Origin: Aquamicrobium sp. LC103
GTDB taxonomy: Bacteria; Pseudomonadota; Alphaproteobacteria; Rhizobiales; Rhizobiaceae
Reading direction: 5' to 3'
Length of the DNA: 64,000 nt
Assembly: GCF_001014615.2 (NCBI RefSeq)
Contig: NZ_LBCQ02000001.1
Location: 558,001-622,000, forward strand
Under the pieces are notes generated by a model. The model saw nothing but the letters and a program-made list of their open reading frames with translations, was not told the origin of the DNA and searched no databases. Position 1 is the stretch's first letter, and each line of letters starts with the position of its first letter. Shown one piece after another: positions 54,028 through 64,000 of the stretch. Made by a program: the position numbers and the translations under genes.

Positions 54028-54663
54028 TCAATTTTCATTTCCGTCGCCGGCGGCCCGGCGGGCGATGTCGCATGCCTCGGGCAGTTCCCGCAGGTCGAAG
54101 ACAACCCGCGTTCCGTTCCGCACCGGCCTGCGCAGCACAGCCGCGCCGCCGGGGGTGATCGCGACTCGGCCTTCCTCGTGGAGCCGCAGCAGGCGCGATC
54201 GCGATAACCCGAGACCACCGGCCAGCAAGCGGTCGAGGCGCGTCGAAACGGGCAGTGCCGAAACGATTTCCAGTTCCAGCCTTCGCGCGTTTTCCTGTCC
54301 GCGGGACTGGACTTCCTTGCATATCAGGAACTCCGTTGCCTCCTCGACGCGGCTTGCCCTGCTCCTCAGCCCGGCAACATCCCAGGCGAAGTGGCGGGCA
54401 AGCTCAGGATCGTTCGAGGTGAGGGCCTCAAAAGCGGCGGCTTCGAGCTCATGCCGGTTGCGACGCTCGAAAATCGGAAAGTTCCAGGTGTCGTCGCAAT
54501 GGCTGCATTTATAGATCAGCCATGCGTCGATGCGCTTGCCGTTGGCATTGACCCTGAATTTTCCGCTGCTGCGGAAAGGCCTCTCGCAATCGCAGCGACT
54601 GCAGGAAATCCAGGGTTGGGGTGCGGTCCGGGGTACGATCGTCCATCTGACGGAACGGGACAT
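54028..54663 (-). CDS. DUF1062 domain protein
   Basis: A 211-residue protein of the DUF1062 family. It has Cys pairs resembling a zinc ribbon (CSRCDCERP and YKCSHCDDTWN) at the N-terminus, then RRNRHELEAAAFEALTSNDPELARHFAWD. In the second half, LDRLLAGGLGLSRSRLLRLHEEGRV resembles an S4-like RNA-binding motif. Nucleic-acid binding is plausible; no function is known. The start ATG at 54663 has GGAAGAG upstream. Confidence 0.8.
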   Translation of the reverse strand: MSRSVRWTIVPRTAPQPWISCSRCDCERPFRSSGKFRVNANGKRIDAWLIYKCSHCDDTWNFPIFERRNRHELEAAAFEALTSNDPELARHFAWDVAGLRSRASRVEEATEFLICKEVQSRGQENARRLELEIVSALPVSTRLDRLLAGGLGLSRSRLLRLHEEGRVAITPGGAAVLRRPVRNGTRVVFDLRELPEACDIARRAAGDGNEN

Positions 54664-55048
54664 GCCGAATAACTCTTCCGGTTCGGAAGTCCGTCAGGCC
54701 GGCGATGTCGAGATGCCTCGCTGCGAGGCGCGGTGTGGCGGTGTGAAATCGGGAGCGGGCGCGCCGGGCGGAAGCGTGCCGGCAGCGGTTCAGTCATGCC
54801 AAACCGGTCTCGAACCGCAATCCCGACGAACACATGAAAACAGGCTGCGCGAAGCGCGGCCCAGCGTGACGCGATGATGTGGATGAGACCGGCGGTTACG
54901 TTGGCAAAACAGAGGCCTGGAAGTTGCAATCGGGAGGCGACTTCTAGCCCCGCGCCGCTGGTTCGGCAAGGGGCCATCCGCGGGGCGCTACCATCTCCTC
55001 TCGTCTTCGGCTAATGTCGAGCCCAGGCATCTCAACGAAGATCATCCA
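54664..55048. other. Intergenic region between DUF1062 gene and lysE-like gene
   Basis: About 385 bases without a convincing gene. It should hold the divergent promoters of the two neighbours. Open frames crossing it have shadow-like Arg/Pro-rich translations. Nothing structured was recognised apart from a short CCTCGCTGCGAGG hairpin near 54716. Confidence 0.5.
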
Positions 55049-55660
55049 ATGGAACCCTCCTCGCTTCTCATCTTCGCCGGCGCGCTGCTCGTCGCCGCCG
55101 GCTCGCCGGGACCGTCGATCGCGGCGCTGGTGGCGCGCGTGATTTCGAAAGGGTTTCGCGACGTCTTCCCCTTCTTGCTCGCCATGTGGATCGGCGAGGC
55201 GATCTGGCTGTCGATGGCGGTGTTCGGCCTCGCCTTCGTGGCGCAGACCTTCCACCTCGCCTTCCTCGTGCTGAAATGGGCGGGCGTTGCCTATCTCGCC
55301 TGGCTTGCCTGGAAGATGTGGTCGGCGCCCGTCGAGATCAGGGACGGAGAGATGCCGAAGACGGAATCGCCGCTGCGGCTGTTCCTGGCGGGAATGGCCG
55401 TCACGCTCGGCAATCCGAAGATCATGATGTTCTACATGGCGCTTTTGCCGACCATCATCGATCTCGGAGGCGTGACCGTGCTCGGCTGGGCGGAACTGAC
55501 CCTGACCATGGCGCTGGTGCTGGTCGCGATCGACCTGACCTGGGTGGCGGCGGCCGCGCAGGCCCGGCGTGTCCTGAGGAGCGCGCGCGCCATGAGGATC
55601 GCCAACCGCGTCAGCGCCGCGACCATGGCGGGCGCCGCCGCGGCGATCGCCTCGCGGTAG
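55049..55660 (+). CDS. LysE/RhtB family amino-acid exporter
   Basis: A 203-residue LysE-type translocator with about six helices. The N-terminal motif GALLVAAGSPGPSIAALVARVISKGFRD, FLVLKWAGVAYLAWLAWKMW and LAGMAVTLGNPKIMMFYMALLPTI (the conserved NPK) are characteristic. It exports amino acids or their derivatives across the inner membrane; the substrate is not deducible. Confidence 0.92.
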   Translation: MEPSSLLIFAGALLVAAGSPGPSIAALVARVISKGFRDVFPFLLAMWIGEAIWLSMAVFGLAFVAQTFHLAFLVLKWAGVAYLAWLAWKMWSAPVEIRDGEMPKTESPLRLFLAGMAVTLGNPKIMMFYMALLPTIIDLGGVTVLGWAELTLTMALVLVAIDLTWVAAAAQARRVLRSARAMRIANRVSAATMAGAAAAIASR

Positions 55661-55664
55661 GAGC

Positions 55665-56231
55665 CTACCGCGCCATCGCGTGATATTCGGCGTTCGGCCG
55701 CATGTCGACGGCGGCGGCGACGCGGTTCGACATGTTGAAGAAGGCGGCCGTAGAGGCGATGTCCCAGATGTCGCGGTCGCCGAAGCCGGCTTCGCGGAGC
55801 GCCTTGCGGTCCGCTTCCTCGATCTTGTCCGGCGTCTCGGTCAGCTTGACGGCGAAGTCGAGCATCGCCTTCTGCTTCGGAGTCAGTTCGGCAGCGCGGT
55901 AGTTCATCACCATCATCTCGCCGAGCGCGGGGTCGCCGGAGAGCTGGCGCACCGCGGCGCCATGCGCGGTGAGGCAATAATAGCAATGGTTCACCGACGA
56001 GACGGCGACCGCGATCATCTCGCGCTCGAGCTTGGAGAGGCCCGATTCGCCGAGCATCAGGTCGTTGTACATGTCGGTGAAGGCGCGCAGCTTCTTCTCG
56101 TCGAAGGCGTAGGAGAGGAGCACGTTGGGGACGAGGCCGAGCTTCTCCTCGCACTTGGCGAAATAGGCCCTGGTGGCTTCCGAAAGCTCGCCGGACGGCT
56201 CCAGATTCAGCGCTGTCACCTTTTCCTTCAT
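55665..56231 (-). CDS. Peroxidase-related AhpD/carboxymuconolactone decarboxylase-like protein
   Basis: A 188-residue all-helical AhpD-like protein. The redox motif is SSVNHCYYCLTAHGAAVR, with Cys83, Cys86 and His90, typical of peroxidase-related enzymes of the CMD superfamily that reduce alkyl hydroperoxides. A GGGAGGTGA ribosome site sits before the ATG at 56231; the frame could extend to 56264 but without such a site. Divergent from the NAD-GDH gene. Confidence 0.9.
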   Translation of the reverse strand: MKEKVTALNLEPSGELSEATRAYFAKCEEKLGLVPNVLLSYAFDEKKLRAFTDMYNDLMLGESGLSKLEREMIAVAVSSVNHCYYCLTAHGAAVRQLSGDPALGEMMVMNYRAAELTPKQKAMLDFAVKLTETPDKIEEADRKALREAGFGDRDIWDIASTAAFFNMSNRVAAAVDMRPNAEYHAMAR

Positions 56232-56354
56232 TGCCTTCACCTCCCTTTCATCGAAATTGGGCAAATTTGACTCCGCCGGCTCGCTTGCCGGTCGCCAAAC
56301 ATGGTTTGTCTGCTACGATGCGGACAAAAATCACCCGCGGGAGATCGAAACGCA

Positions 56355-59300
56355 ATGGCTGCACGCAAAAAACGGTCGACATCGGCAACCAAAATCTCCG
56401 ATGGCGCCGCGGTGAAGCTCGCCGAATTTTTGAAGGCGCGCGCTCCGGCCGAGGACCTTGCCGAATACGATGCTTCCGTCTTCGCCAAGGCCGCCGAGCT
56501 CGCCTACGACGCGCTGAGGAAGCACCGCCGGGGCGACAGCGTCGTCTCCATCCGCAACGAGCCGGGCATTGAGCGGCACGGCCGGCAGATGACGGTCATC
56601 ACGGTCGTCAACGACAACATGCCGTTCCTGTTCGATTCGATCCTGGGAGAAATCGCCGACAGCGCCGGCGAGCCGGCGCTGGTGCTGCATCCGGTCATCA
56701 TGGTCAAGCACGATCGCGGCGGGGTTTCCGAACTGTGCAGCGACGGTTCGGCGGCAAAGGGCTTCGCGGATGCCGACCGCGTCAGCGTCATCCATGTCCA
56801 TGTCGCAAGGCTGACCGAGGACGAGATCGGCGGTCTCGAGACGCGGCTGCATCACATCCTCAATCAGGTGCATGCCGCCGTATCGAACTGGCGGCCGATG
56901 CTCGCCCGCCTCGACCAGGCCATCGCCGATTTCCGCTACGCGCCGGTGCCGCTCGACAAGGACGAGGTCGCCGAGGCGATCGCTTTCCTCGAATGGCTGC
57001 GCGACGACAATTTCACCTTCCTCGGCATGCGCGAGTTCCGCTACAGCGGCGGCGAGAAGAACGGCACGCTGGAGCGCTCGAGCAAGCCGGGGCTCGGCAT
57101 CCTCGCCGATCCCAACGTGCTTGTGCTGCGCCGGGGCACCGAAGCGGTGACCACGACGCCGGAAATCCGCGCCTTCCTGCATGGGCCCGACCCGCTGATC
57201 GTGACCAAGGCGAACGCAAAGTCGGTCGTCCACCGGCGCATCTATCTCGACTATATCGGCGTCAAGACCTTCGACCAGAAGGGCAGGCTCACCGGCGAAT
57301 TGCGCATCGTCGGCCTCTTCACCTCGACGGCCTATACGCGCTCGGTGCTGAAGATACCCTATCTCCGCTCCAAGGTGAGCGCGGTGATCGCGAAATCGGG
57401 CTTCGACCCGCACGATCATTCCGGCAAGGCGCTGATCAACGTGCTGGAATCCTATCCGCGCGACGAGCTTTTCCAGATCAGCGTGCCCATGCTGCGCAAG
57501 CATGCCGAGGCGATCCTCGCCCTGGGCGAGCGGCCGCGCGTGCGTGTGCTGTTCCGCGTCGACCAATTCGACCGGTTCGTCTCCATCCTCGTCTTCGTTC
57601 CGAGGGATCGCTACGATTCCGAGGTGCGCGAGCGCATCGGAGCCTACCTGAAGCGCGTCTTCGACGGTCGTTTGTCGGCTTACTATCCGGCGTTTCCGGA
57701 AGGCAATCTCGCCCGCGTCCACTTCATCATCGGGCGCTCGGGCGGAAAGACGCCGAAAGTGGAGCAGTCGGTGCTGGAAGCGGGCGTGCGTTCCATCGTG
57801 CGCACCTGGGAGGACGCGATGCGCGAGGTGGCTGGCGACGGCGAGGCCGATCCGGCGCTCATCGCCATCGCGAACGGCTTCCCGCAAAGCTATCGCAACA
57901 GTTTCGCGCCGGACGTCGCGCTTCTCGACGCCCACTACATCAAGGGGATCGGGCCAGACGACCCGATCGCCGTCGACTTCTACCACCTGCCCGGCCATCC
58001 GCCGCAGGGCGCGGCGCTGAAGATATATCACCACGGCGAGCCGGTGGCGTTGTCGCGGCGCGTGCCGCTTCTGGAGAATATGGGCTTCCGCGTCATCAGC
58101 GAGCGCACCTTCGAGGTGCCTGGCGAAGGGGCGGCGGGAACGATCTTCATCCACGACATGGAACTGGAAAACGCCTACGGAGCGCCGATCGACCTTTCCG
58201 ACGAAGGGGCGCTGCTCGAGGAAGTGTTCCTTTCCGTCTGGAGCGGCATCTCCGACAACGACCGCTATGCCGCGCTGGTGCAGACGGCGGGCCTGAGGGC
58301 GCGCGAGATCACCATCCTGCGCGCCTATGGCCGCTATCTGCAGCAGGCGGGGATTCCGCAAAGCCAGGATTTCGTGGCCGCGGCCCTCAACCGCTATCCA
58401 GACCTCTCTCGCGCGCTGTTCTCCCTGTTCCAGGCGAGGTTCGATCCGCAGGCCGCGGCCGAAAGCGAGATCACGATCCGCCACGTGAAAGCGGCGCTGA
58501 AGGACGGCCTCGATGCCGTGCCCAACCTCGACGACGACACCATCATCCGCCGGTTCCAGAACCTGATCGAATCGACGCTGCGCACCAATTGCTACGCGCC
58601 GGAAAGCGCCGAGCCGCGCTCGCTCGCCTTCAAGCTGGATTCGCGCGCGCTGACCGGTCTGCCCGAGCCGCGTCCGTGGCGCGAGATCTTCGTCTACGGG
58701 CCGGAAGTGGAAGGCGTGCACCTGCGCTTCGGCCCGGTGGCGCGCGGCGGCCTGCGCTGGTCCGACAGGGCGCAGGACTACCGCACGGAGGTGCTGGGGC
58801 TGGTCAAGGCGCAGCAGGTCAAGAACGCCGTCATCGTGCCGGTCGGCGCGAAGGGCGGCTTCTATCCCAAGCGGTTGCCGGCAGGCGGCAGCCGCGGCGA
58901 GACATTCGAGGCGGGCAAGCGTGCCTATGTGAACTTCGTCTCCTCGTTGCTCTCGGTCACGGACAATCTCGACGGCGACCGCGTGGTCGCTCCCGCCGGC
59001 GTCATCCGGCACGATGGCGACGATCCCTATTTCGTGGTGGCCGCCGACAAGGGGACGGCGACCTTCTCCGACACCGCCAACGCGATCAGCCAGGCCCATG
59101 ATTTCTGGCTGGACGACGCCTTCGCCTCCGGCGGCTCGGCAGGCTACGACCACAAGAAGATGGGCATCACCGCGCGCGGCGCCTGGGAGGCGGTGAAGCG
59201 CCATTTCCGCGAGATGAACAAGGACATCCAGTCCGAGCCGTTCACCGTCGTCGGCGTGGGCGACATGTCCGGCGACGTGTTCGGCAACGGCATGCTGCTT

Positions 59301-61130
59301 TCGCCCTGCACGAAGCTCGTCGCCGCCTTCGATCACCGCGACATCATCATCGATCCCGATCCGGATCCCGAAACGTCGTTCGCCGAACGCAAGCGCCTGT
59401 TCGAGCTGCCTCAGTCGAGCTGGCAGGACTACGACCGTTCCACGCTTTCCGAAGGCGGCATCATCGTCTCGCGCAGCCAGAAATCGGTGACGCTGAGCCC
59501 GCGGGCGGCCGAGGCGATCGGGCTCGCCGCGACGACGGCCTCGCCGACCGAGATCATGAACGCGATCTTGAAGGCGCCGGTCGAGCTCCTGTGGTTCGGC
59601 GGCATCGGCACCTATGTCCGCGCCTCGGGGGAGAGCAACGCCGACGCGGGCGACCGCGCCAACGACGTCATCCGCGTCAGCGCCGGCCAATTGCGTGTGA
59701 GAGTGGTGGGCGAGGGCGCCAATCTGGGCATGACGCAGCGGGCCCGCATCGAATACGGGCTGGCCGGTGGACGCTGCAATTCCGATGCGATCGACAATTC
59801 GGGCGGGGTCAATTCTTCCGACGTCGAGGTCAACATCAAGATCGCTCTCGCCTCCGCGATGCGGCGTGGCGCGCTGACCCGGCCGGCGCGCAACAAATTG
59901 CTGGCGGAGATGACCGAGGAGGTCGCCGGACTGGTGCTCGCCAACAACTACCGCCAGCCGCTGGCGCTGTCGCTGGCGCGCCGGCGCGGGCTTGCCGACC
60001 TCGGCCATCAGGAGCGTTTCATGGAGGCGCTGGAGGCGCGCGGCCTGCTCGACCGCGGCGTCGAACTCCTGCCGGGAGTGCAGGCGATCGCCGAGCGCGA
60101 GCTGCGCGGCGAGCCGCTGACGAGAGCTGAGCTCGGCGTTCTCCTCGCCTATGCCAAGCTCGTCCTCTTCGACGACATAGTGACGACCGGCCTGCCGGAC
60201 GATCCGCATTTCGACGCGGACCTGATGGGCTATTTCCCGCAGCGCATGGCGAAGAAATACGCCGACGACATCCGCTCGCACCGGCTGCGCCGCGAGATCG
60301 TCGCGACGCTGCTCGCCAATGACGCGATCAATCGCGGCGGCCCGTCCTTCGTCAGCCGGATGCAGGACCTCACCAGCCGCTCGGCGGCCGATGTCGTCGC
60401 GGCCTACGCCGTGGTCCGCGACGGCTTCGAGCTGCCGGCGCTCTATGGCGAAATCGACGCGCTCGACAACAGGATCGACGGCGACCTGCAGCTCGATCTC
60501 TACCAGCAGGTCGGACGCCTCGTTTATTCCTCGACGGCGTGGTTCCTCAAGAACGACGAGGGTCACGAGACCGTAGGCGCGCGGATTTCACGGCTGCGGG
60601 ACGCGCGCCGCACGCTGGAGCCGAGGCTGGAGGCGATGCTGCCCGCTTCCACGCGGGAGCGGCAGGCCGAGCGCGCGCACGGCCTGTTCAAGGGAGGCGT
60701 GCCGGAAAGGCTCGCCGGCAAGATCGCATTCCTCAACATCGAGGAGCTGATTCCCGACATCGCCAAGGCGGCCGAGGCCTCGGGTGCCGACCTGATCGAC
60801 GGGGCGAAAGCGTTCTTCGCGGTGACGGAGGCGTTCCGCGTCGGACGCATCTCGGATGCCGCGCGCACCATAACGCCCGCCGACTATTATGACGGGCTGG
60901 CGCTTTCGCGCGCAATCGACATGATCGGCGCCGCACGGCGCGGCATCACGGTCGCGGCGCTCGCGGCGGGGCCGAAAGCGGACGAGCCGGTTTCGACTTG
61001 GCTCGATGCCGGAGGCGACCGCATCGCGCGGACGCGGGAGCGGCTGCAGGCGCTGACGGAGGGTGGCGACATCACGGTCTCGAAGCTGACGGTTGCCTCG
61101 GGGCTGATGTCAGACCTGATCGGCGATTGA
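56355..61130 (+). CDS. NAD-specific glutamate dehydrogenase (large, GDH-180 type)
   Basis: A 1,591-residue NAD-GDH, which deaminates glutamate to 2-oxoglutarate and ammonia. The N-terminal ~700 residues are regulatory (ACT-like parts, GLFTSTAYTRSVLKIPYLR, FFHD-like FIHDMELENAYG). The catalytic part contains VARGGLRWSDRAQDYRTEVLGLVKAQQVKNAVIVPVGAKGGF (substrate Lys) and ITARGAWEAVKRHFREM (NAD domain). GWMSGDVFG-like GVGDMSGDVFGNGMLLSP is also present. Length is normal for this class, found in many alphaproteobacteria. The start at 56355 follows GGGAGATCG. Confidence 0.96.
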   Translation: MAARKKRSTSATKISDGAAVKLAEFLKARAPAEDLAEYDASVFAKAAELAYDALRKHRRGDSVVSIRNEPGIERHGRQMTVITVVNDNMPFLFDSILGEIADSAGEPALVLHPVIMVKHDRGGVSELCSDGSAAKGFADADRVSVIHVHVARLTEDEIGGLETRLHHILNQVHAAVSNWRPMLARLDQAIADFRYAPVPLDKDEVAEAIAFLEWLRDDNFTFLGMREFRYSGGEKNGTLERSSKPGLGILADPNVLVLRRGTEAVTTTPEIRAFLHGPDPLIVTKANAKSVVHRRIYLDYIGVKTFDQKGRLTGELRIVGLFTSTAYTRSVLKIPYLRSKVSAVIAKSGFDPHDHSGKALINVLESYPRDELFQISVPMLRKHAEAILALGERPRVRVLFRVDQFDRFVSILVFVPRDRYDSEVRERIGAYLKRVFDGRLSAYYPAFPEGNLARVHFIIGRSGGKTPKVEQSVLEAGVRSIVRTWEDAMREVAGDGEADPALIAIANGFPQSYRNSFAPDVALLDAHYIKGIGPDDPIAVDFYHLPGHPPQGAALKIYHHGEPVALSRRVPLLENMGFRVISERTFEVPGEGAAGTIFIHDMELENAYGAPIDLSDEGALLEEVFLSVWSGISDNDRYAALVQTAGLRAREITILRAYGRYLQQAGIPQSQDFVAAALNRYPDLSRALFSLFQARFDPQAAAESEITIRHVKAALKDGLDAVPNLDDDTIIRRFQNLIESTLRTNCYAPESAEPRSLAFKLDSRALTGLPEPRPWREIFVYGPEVEGVHLRFGPVARGGLRWSDRAQDYRTEVLGLVKAQQVKNAVIVPVGAKGGFYPKRLPAGGSRGETFEAGKRAYVNFVSSLLSVTDNLDGDRVVAPAGVIRHDGDDPYFVVAADKGTATFSDTANAISQAHDFWLDDAFASGGSAGYDHKKMGITARGAWEAVKRHFREMNKDIQSEPFTVVGVGDMSGDVFGNGMLLSPCTKLVAAFDHRDIIIDPDPDPETSFAERKRLFELPQSSWQDYDRSTLSEGGIIVSRSQKSVTLSPRAAEAIGLAATTASPTEIMNAILKAPVELLWFGGIGTYVRASGESNADAGDRANDVIRVSAGQLRVRVVGEGANLGMTQRARIEYGLAGGRCNSDAIDNSGGVNSSDVEVNIKIALASAMRRGALTRPARNKLLAEMTEEVAGLVLANNYRQPLALSLARRRGLADLGHQERFMEALEARGLLDRGVELLPGVQAIAERELRGEPLTRAELGVLLAYAKLVLFDDIVTTGLPDDPHFDADLMGYFPQRMAKKYADDIRSHRLRREIVATLLANDAINRGGPSFVSRMQDLTSRSAADVVAAYAVVRDGFELPALYGEIDALDNRIDGDLQLDLYQQVGRLVYSSTAWFLKNDEGHETVGARISRLRDARRTLEPRLEAMLPASTRERQAERAHGLFKGGVPERLAGKIAFLNIEELIPDIAKAAEASGADLIDGAKAFFAVTEAFRVGRISDAARTITPADYYDGLALSRAIDMIGAARRGITVAALAAGPKADEPVSTWLDAGGDRIARTRERLQALTEGGDITVSKLTVASGLMSDLIGD

Positions 61131-61185
61131 CGCGGGCGGCCCGACAATGGCAGGCGATCAGCCTGCGGAAAAGCGGAGGGGGAGC

Positions 61186-62562
61186 ATGGACGAAGTCAGG
61201 CGCGTCGCCACGTCGCGGCGCGGCATCTGGGGGTGGATGTTCTTCGACTGGGCCGCGCAGCCGTTCTTCACGGTGGTCACGACCTTCATCTTCGGGCCCT
61301 ACGTGGTGTCGCGCATGGCGAGCGATCCGGCCATGGGCCAGGCCGCCTGGGGCTACGGCATCGCCATCGCCGGCTTCTTCATCGCGATCCTTTCGCCGGT
61401 GCTCGGCTCGATCGCCGACCAGACCGGCCCGCGCAAGCCGTGGATCGCTTTCTTCGCCGCCATCAAGATCGCAAGCCTGTGCGCCTTGTGGTTCGCCGCC
61501 CCCGGCTCGCCGCTGGTGCCGGTGATTCTCGCCTTCTCGCTGGCCTCGATCGCCGCGGAGTTCTCCACCGTCTTCAACGATTCGATGATGCCGCGCCTCG
61601 TCTCCAAGGCCGAGATCGGCAGGGTTTCCAACATAGCCTGGGGTCTCGGCTATCTCGGCGGCATGATCGCGCTGATCTTCGTCGTGACGATGCTCGCCGG
61701 CTCGCCCGAGACGGGCAAGACGATCATCGGAGCCGATCCGCTGTTCGGCCTCGATCCGAAGCTCGGCGAGGATGCCCGTGCCACGGGCCCGATGTCCGCG
61801 CTCTGGTATTTCATCTTCATCCTGCCGATGTTCTTCTTCACCCCCGACGGCGCCAAGGGCAAGGCGATCGGTCCCGCGGTGCGAGAGGGGCTTGCGGAGC
61901 TCAAATCGACCCTGGGCGAAGTGCGCCGGCGCGGCGGCATATTGCGCTTCCTGATCGCGCGCATGGTCTATCAGGACGGCGTCAACGCGCTGCTGGCCCT
62001 TGGCGGCGTCTTCGCGGCGGCGATGTTCGGCTGGTCGGTCACCGAGATCGGCGTCTTCGGGATCATCCTCAATATCGTGGCCATCTTCGGCTGTTGGGTC
62101 GCCGCACAGCTCGACACCGCGCTCGGCTCCAAGACGGTGGTGATGATCGCGCTGATATTCCTGCTCGTCGCCACTGTCGGCATCATCTCGACCGGCCCCG
62201 GTTTCACCCTCTTCGGCGCGCTGATGCTGCCGGGCGAGGATACCGGCGGCCTGTTCGGCACCCCGGCGGAGAAAGCCTATATCGTCTTCGGCCTGTTGAT
62301 CGGGCTCGCCTTCGGCCCGGTGCAAGCCTCGTCGCGCTCCTATCTGGCACGCAGCGTCACCGCCGACGAGGCCGGCCGCTATTTCGGCATCTACGCCCTG
62401 GCGGGCCGGGCAACGAGCTTCGTCGCGCCGTTCCTGGTCGCGACGGTCACGGCGATCAGCGGCTCGCCCCGACTCGGCATGACGATGATCCTGCTGTTCC
62501 TCGCCGGAGGCATGGCGCTTCTGTGGCCGACGCCATACCCGGCGGACAAGATGGAGGAGTAG
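61186..62562 (+). CDS. MFS transporter, UMF1/Atg22-like family
   Basis: A 458-residue, 12-helix transporter. The N-terminus [30 protein letters not shown] matches the UMF1 (Atg22-like) family, as do [17 protein letters not shown] and the late motif [24 protein letters not shown]. The family may export amino acids (yeast Atg22), but bacterial substrates are unproven. AGGGGGAG directly before the ATG at 61186 marks that start; an ATG at 61147 lacks a site. Confidence 0.88.
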   Translation: MDEVRRVATSRRGIWGWMFFDWAAQPFFTVVTTFIFGPYVVSRMASDPAMGQAAWGYGIAIAGFFIAILSPVLGSIADQTGPRKPWIAFFAAIKIASLCALWFAAPGSPLVPVILAFSLASIAAEFSTVFNDSMMPRLVSKAEIGRVSNIAWGLGYLGGMIALIFVVTMLAGSPETGKTIIGADPLFGLDPKLGEDARATGPMSALWYFIFILPMFFFTPDGAKGKAIGPAVREGLAELKSTLGEVRRRGGILRFLIARMVYQDGVNALLALGGVFAAAMFGWSVTEIGVFGIILNIVAIFGCWVAAQLDTALGSKTVVMIALIFLLVATVGIISTGPGFTLFGALMLPGEDTGGLFGTPAEKAYIVFGLLIGLAFGPVQASSRSYLARSVTADEAGRYFGIYALAGRATSFVAPFLVATVTAISGSPRLGMTMILLFLAGGMALLWPTPYPADKMEE

Positions 62563-62567
62563 GCATC

Positions 62568-62596
62568 CCTTCCTTCTCCCCGAGGAGGGAAGGAAG
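62568..62596. terminator. Probable bidirectional terminator between MFS and purH
   Basis: A hairpin of pyrimidine-rich CCTTCCTTCTCCC and purine-rich GGAGGGAAGGAAG arms around a short CGA loop lies between the convergent stops. There is no clear T run, and the stem is imperfect, so confidence is modest. Confidence 0.4.
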
Positions 62597-62602
62597 AGCG
62601 GC

Positions 62603-64000
62603 TCAGTGCCGGAAATGCCGGACGCCGGTGAACACCATCGCGATGCCGTGCTCGTCGGCGGCGGCGACCACCTCCTCGTCGCGCATCGAGCCGCCGGGCT
62701 GGATGACGGCGGTCGCGCCGGCCTCGATGGCCGAGAGAAGCCCGTCGGCGAAGGGGAAGAAGGCGTCGGAAGCGACGACGGAGCCCTTGGTCAGCGGCTC
62801 GGCCGAGCCCGCTGCTTCGGCGGCGTCGATCGCCTTGCGCGCGGCGATGCGGGCGGAATCCACGCGGCTCATCTGACCGGCCCCCACACCGACCGTGGCG
62901 CCGTCCCTGGCATAGACGATCGCGTTCGACTTCACATGCTTGGCCACGCGGAAGGCGAAGCGCAGATCGGACATCTCGGCATCGCTCGGCGCGCGTTTCG
63001 TCACCACCTTCAGGTCGAGGTCGTCGACCACGGAATTGTCGCGTGACTGGACGAGCAGCCCGCCGGCGACCGATTTGACGGCCATGCCCGCCGCGCGCGG
63101 GTCGGGCAGGCCGCCGGTGACGAGCAGGCGCAGGTTCTTCTTCGCGGCGACGATGGCGGCGGCCTCTTCGGACGCTTCCGGCGCGATGATGACCTCGGTG
63201 AAGGTCTTGACGATCTCCTCGGCCGCTTCCGCGTCGAGCAGGCGGTTGAGCGCGACGATGCCGCCGAAGGCGGAGACGGGGTCGCAGGCCAGCGCCTTGA
63301 GATAGGCCGATTTCAGGTTGTCACCCTCGGCCACGCCGCAAGGGTTGGCATGCTTGATGATGGCGACGGCGGCGGTGCGCGCCGGATCGAACTCGGCGAC
63401 CAGCTCGAAGGCGGCGTCGGTGTCGTTGATGTTGTTGTAGGAAAGCTGCTTGCCCTGGAGCTGGCGCGCGCTCGCCACGCCGGGCCGCCTGTCGCCATTG
63501 ACGTAGAAGCCCGCCTGCTGGTGCGGGTTCTCGCCGTAGCGCATCACGTTCTCCAGCCTGCCGCCGAAAGCGCGCCAGGTCGGATGTTCGATCTCCAGCG
63601 CCTCGGCGAACCAGCCGGAGATCGCGGCATCGTAAGCCGCGGTGCGGGCATAGGCCTTGGCGGCGAGCTCCTGGCGAAACCGGTAGGGCGTCGCGCCGTC
63701 ATTGGCCTTCAAGGTGTCGATGAGGCGCGGATAATCGGCCGGGTCGGTGACGATCGCCACATAGGCATGGTTCTTGGCGGAGGCGCGGACCATTGCGGGG
63801 CCGCCGATGTCGATGTTCTCGACGACCGAGGGATAGTCGCCGCCCGCGGCGCGCACCTCCTCGAACGGATAGAGATTGATGACCGCGATATCGATGGCGC
63901 CGATGCCGTGCTCGGCCATCGCCGCCTTGTGCTCCTCGTCGTCGCGGATGGCGAGCAGGCCGCCATGGACGGAAGGGTGCAGCGTCTTGACGCGGCCGTC
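62603..64000 (-). CDS. purH: Bifunctional AICAR transformylase / IMP cyclohydrolase, 5' end cut by window
   Basis: The last ~465 codons of PurH, catalysing the final two steps of IMP synthesis. The frame is open to the window edge. The N-terminal IMP cyclohydrolase part shows [21 protein letters not shown] at the edge. The transformylase part shows LRYGENPHQ-like [40 protein letters not shown] and [29 protein letters not shown]. The stop is at 62603-62605. Missing: roughly the first 65 residues. Confidence 0.97.
   Translation of the reverse strand, partial: DGRVKTLHPSVHGGLLAIRDDEEHKAAMAEHGIGAIDIAVINLYPFEEVRAAGGDYPSVVENIDIGGPAMVRASAKNHAYVAIVTDPADYPRLIDTLKANDGATPYRFRQELAAKAYARTAAYDAAISGWFAEALEIEHPTWRAFGGRLENVMRYGENPHQQAGFYVNGDRRPGVASARQLQGKQLSYNNINDTDAAFELVAEFDPARTAAVAIIKHANPCGVAEGDNLKSAYLKALACDPVSAFGGIVALNRLLDAEAAEEIVKTFTEVIIAPEASEEAAAIVAAKKNLRLLVTGGLPDPRAAGMAVKSVAGGLLVQSRDNSVVDDLDLKVVTKRAPSDAEMSDLRFAFRVAKHVKSNAIVYARDGATVGVGAGQMSRVDSARIAARKAIDAAEAAGSAEPLTKGSVVASDAFFPFADGLLSAIEAGATAVIQPGGSMRDEEVVAAADEHGIAMVFTGVRHFRH

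Noticed and set aside
56331-60566. Very long open frame on the strand opposite NAD-GDH
   Set aside because: High GC makes antisense frames stay open; its translation is rich in Arg, His and Asp with no family features, and NAD-GDH explains the region.

Overview
The window is a stretch of housekeeping chromosome from a GC-rich alphaproteobacterium, most likely a Hyphomicrobiales (Rhizobiales) member near Phyllobacteriaceae/Mesorhizobium. This rests on several observations. The imuA-imuB-dnaE2 mutagenesis cassette has an alphaproteobacterial-type LexA box. CtrA-type sites lie upstream of minC and ftsK. An OmpR-family regulator is paired with a cyclic-nucleotide-binding protein, as in Brucella otpR-cpk. 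There is a ~1,590-residue NAD-glutamate dehydrogenase, and the hemC/tsaD divergent locus is followed by hemD, mitofilin-like and hemY genes. The placement is inferred from gene content and remembered protein families; no database search was possible.

Layout, left to right. 1-5.1 kb: end of a bile-acid:Na+ symporter-like gene, a SufR-like regulator, iron superoxide dismutase, an unrecognised membrane protein, and minC-minD-minE plus a small unknown gene, all reading left from a CtrA-like box. 5.5-8.3 kb: tRNA-Gly, a YbaK-type deacylase, a thioredoxin/TPR co-chaperone, a Lon N-domain protein and a Trm112-like protein. 8.5-14.3 kb: the SOS cassette dnaE2-imuB-imuA, read leftward. 14.5-19.9 kb: a zincin, an inverted pair of palindromic repeats, DUF1737, a CoA-ester lyase, an FAD oxidase, a UbiH-type hydroxylase and tesB. 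20-26.5 kb: glnK-amtB (nitrogen signalling and ammonium uptake), ftsK, lolA and xthA. 26.5-29.1 kb: otpR/cpk-like pair and an L,D-transpeptidase. 28.4-36.9 kb: a tightly overlapped leftward series (tsaD, gpsA, YciI, EVE, methyltransferase) diverging from hemC-hemD-mitofilin-like-hemY. 37-48.7 kb: TerB-like, amidotransferase, MFS, tRNA-Ala(CGC), YggT, DUF167, ppa, GNAT, a LemA/TPM cluster, pyridoxal kinase, DUF429, carbonic anhydrase and a Bcr/CflA exporter with its MarR regulator. 49.3-64 kb: M3 oligopeptidase, typA, DUF2007, DUF1062, LysE exporter, AhpD-like protein, NAD-GDH, a UMF1-type MFS protein and the 3' part of purH.

Functional themes are cell-cycle control (minCDE and ftsK may share CtrA control), DNA-damage mutagenesis under LexA, nitrogen assimilation, tetrapyrrole synthesis, and translation or tRNA quality control. 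I see no insertion sequence, prophage, CRISPR array, integrase or recognisable defence island. I found no convincing undescribed multi-gene system. The most rewarding points are the regulatory sites, the long imuA/imuB dual-coding overlap, the unknown gene behind minE, a possible alternative-hairpin leader before typA, and genes whose conserved reading frame starts without an obvious ATG.
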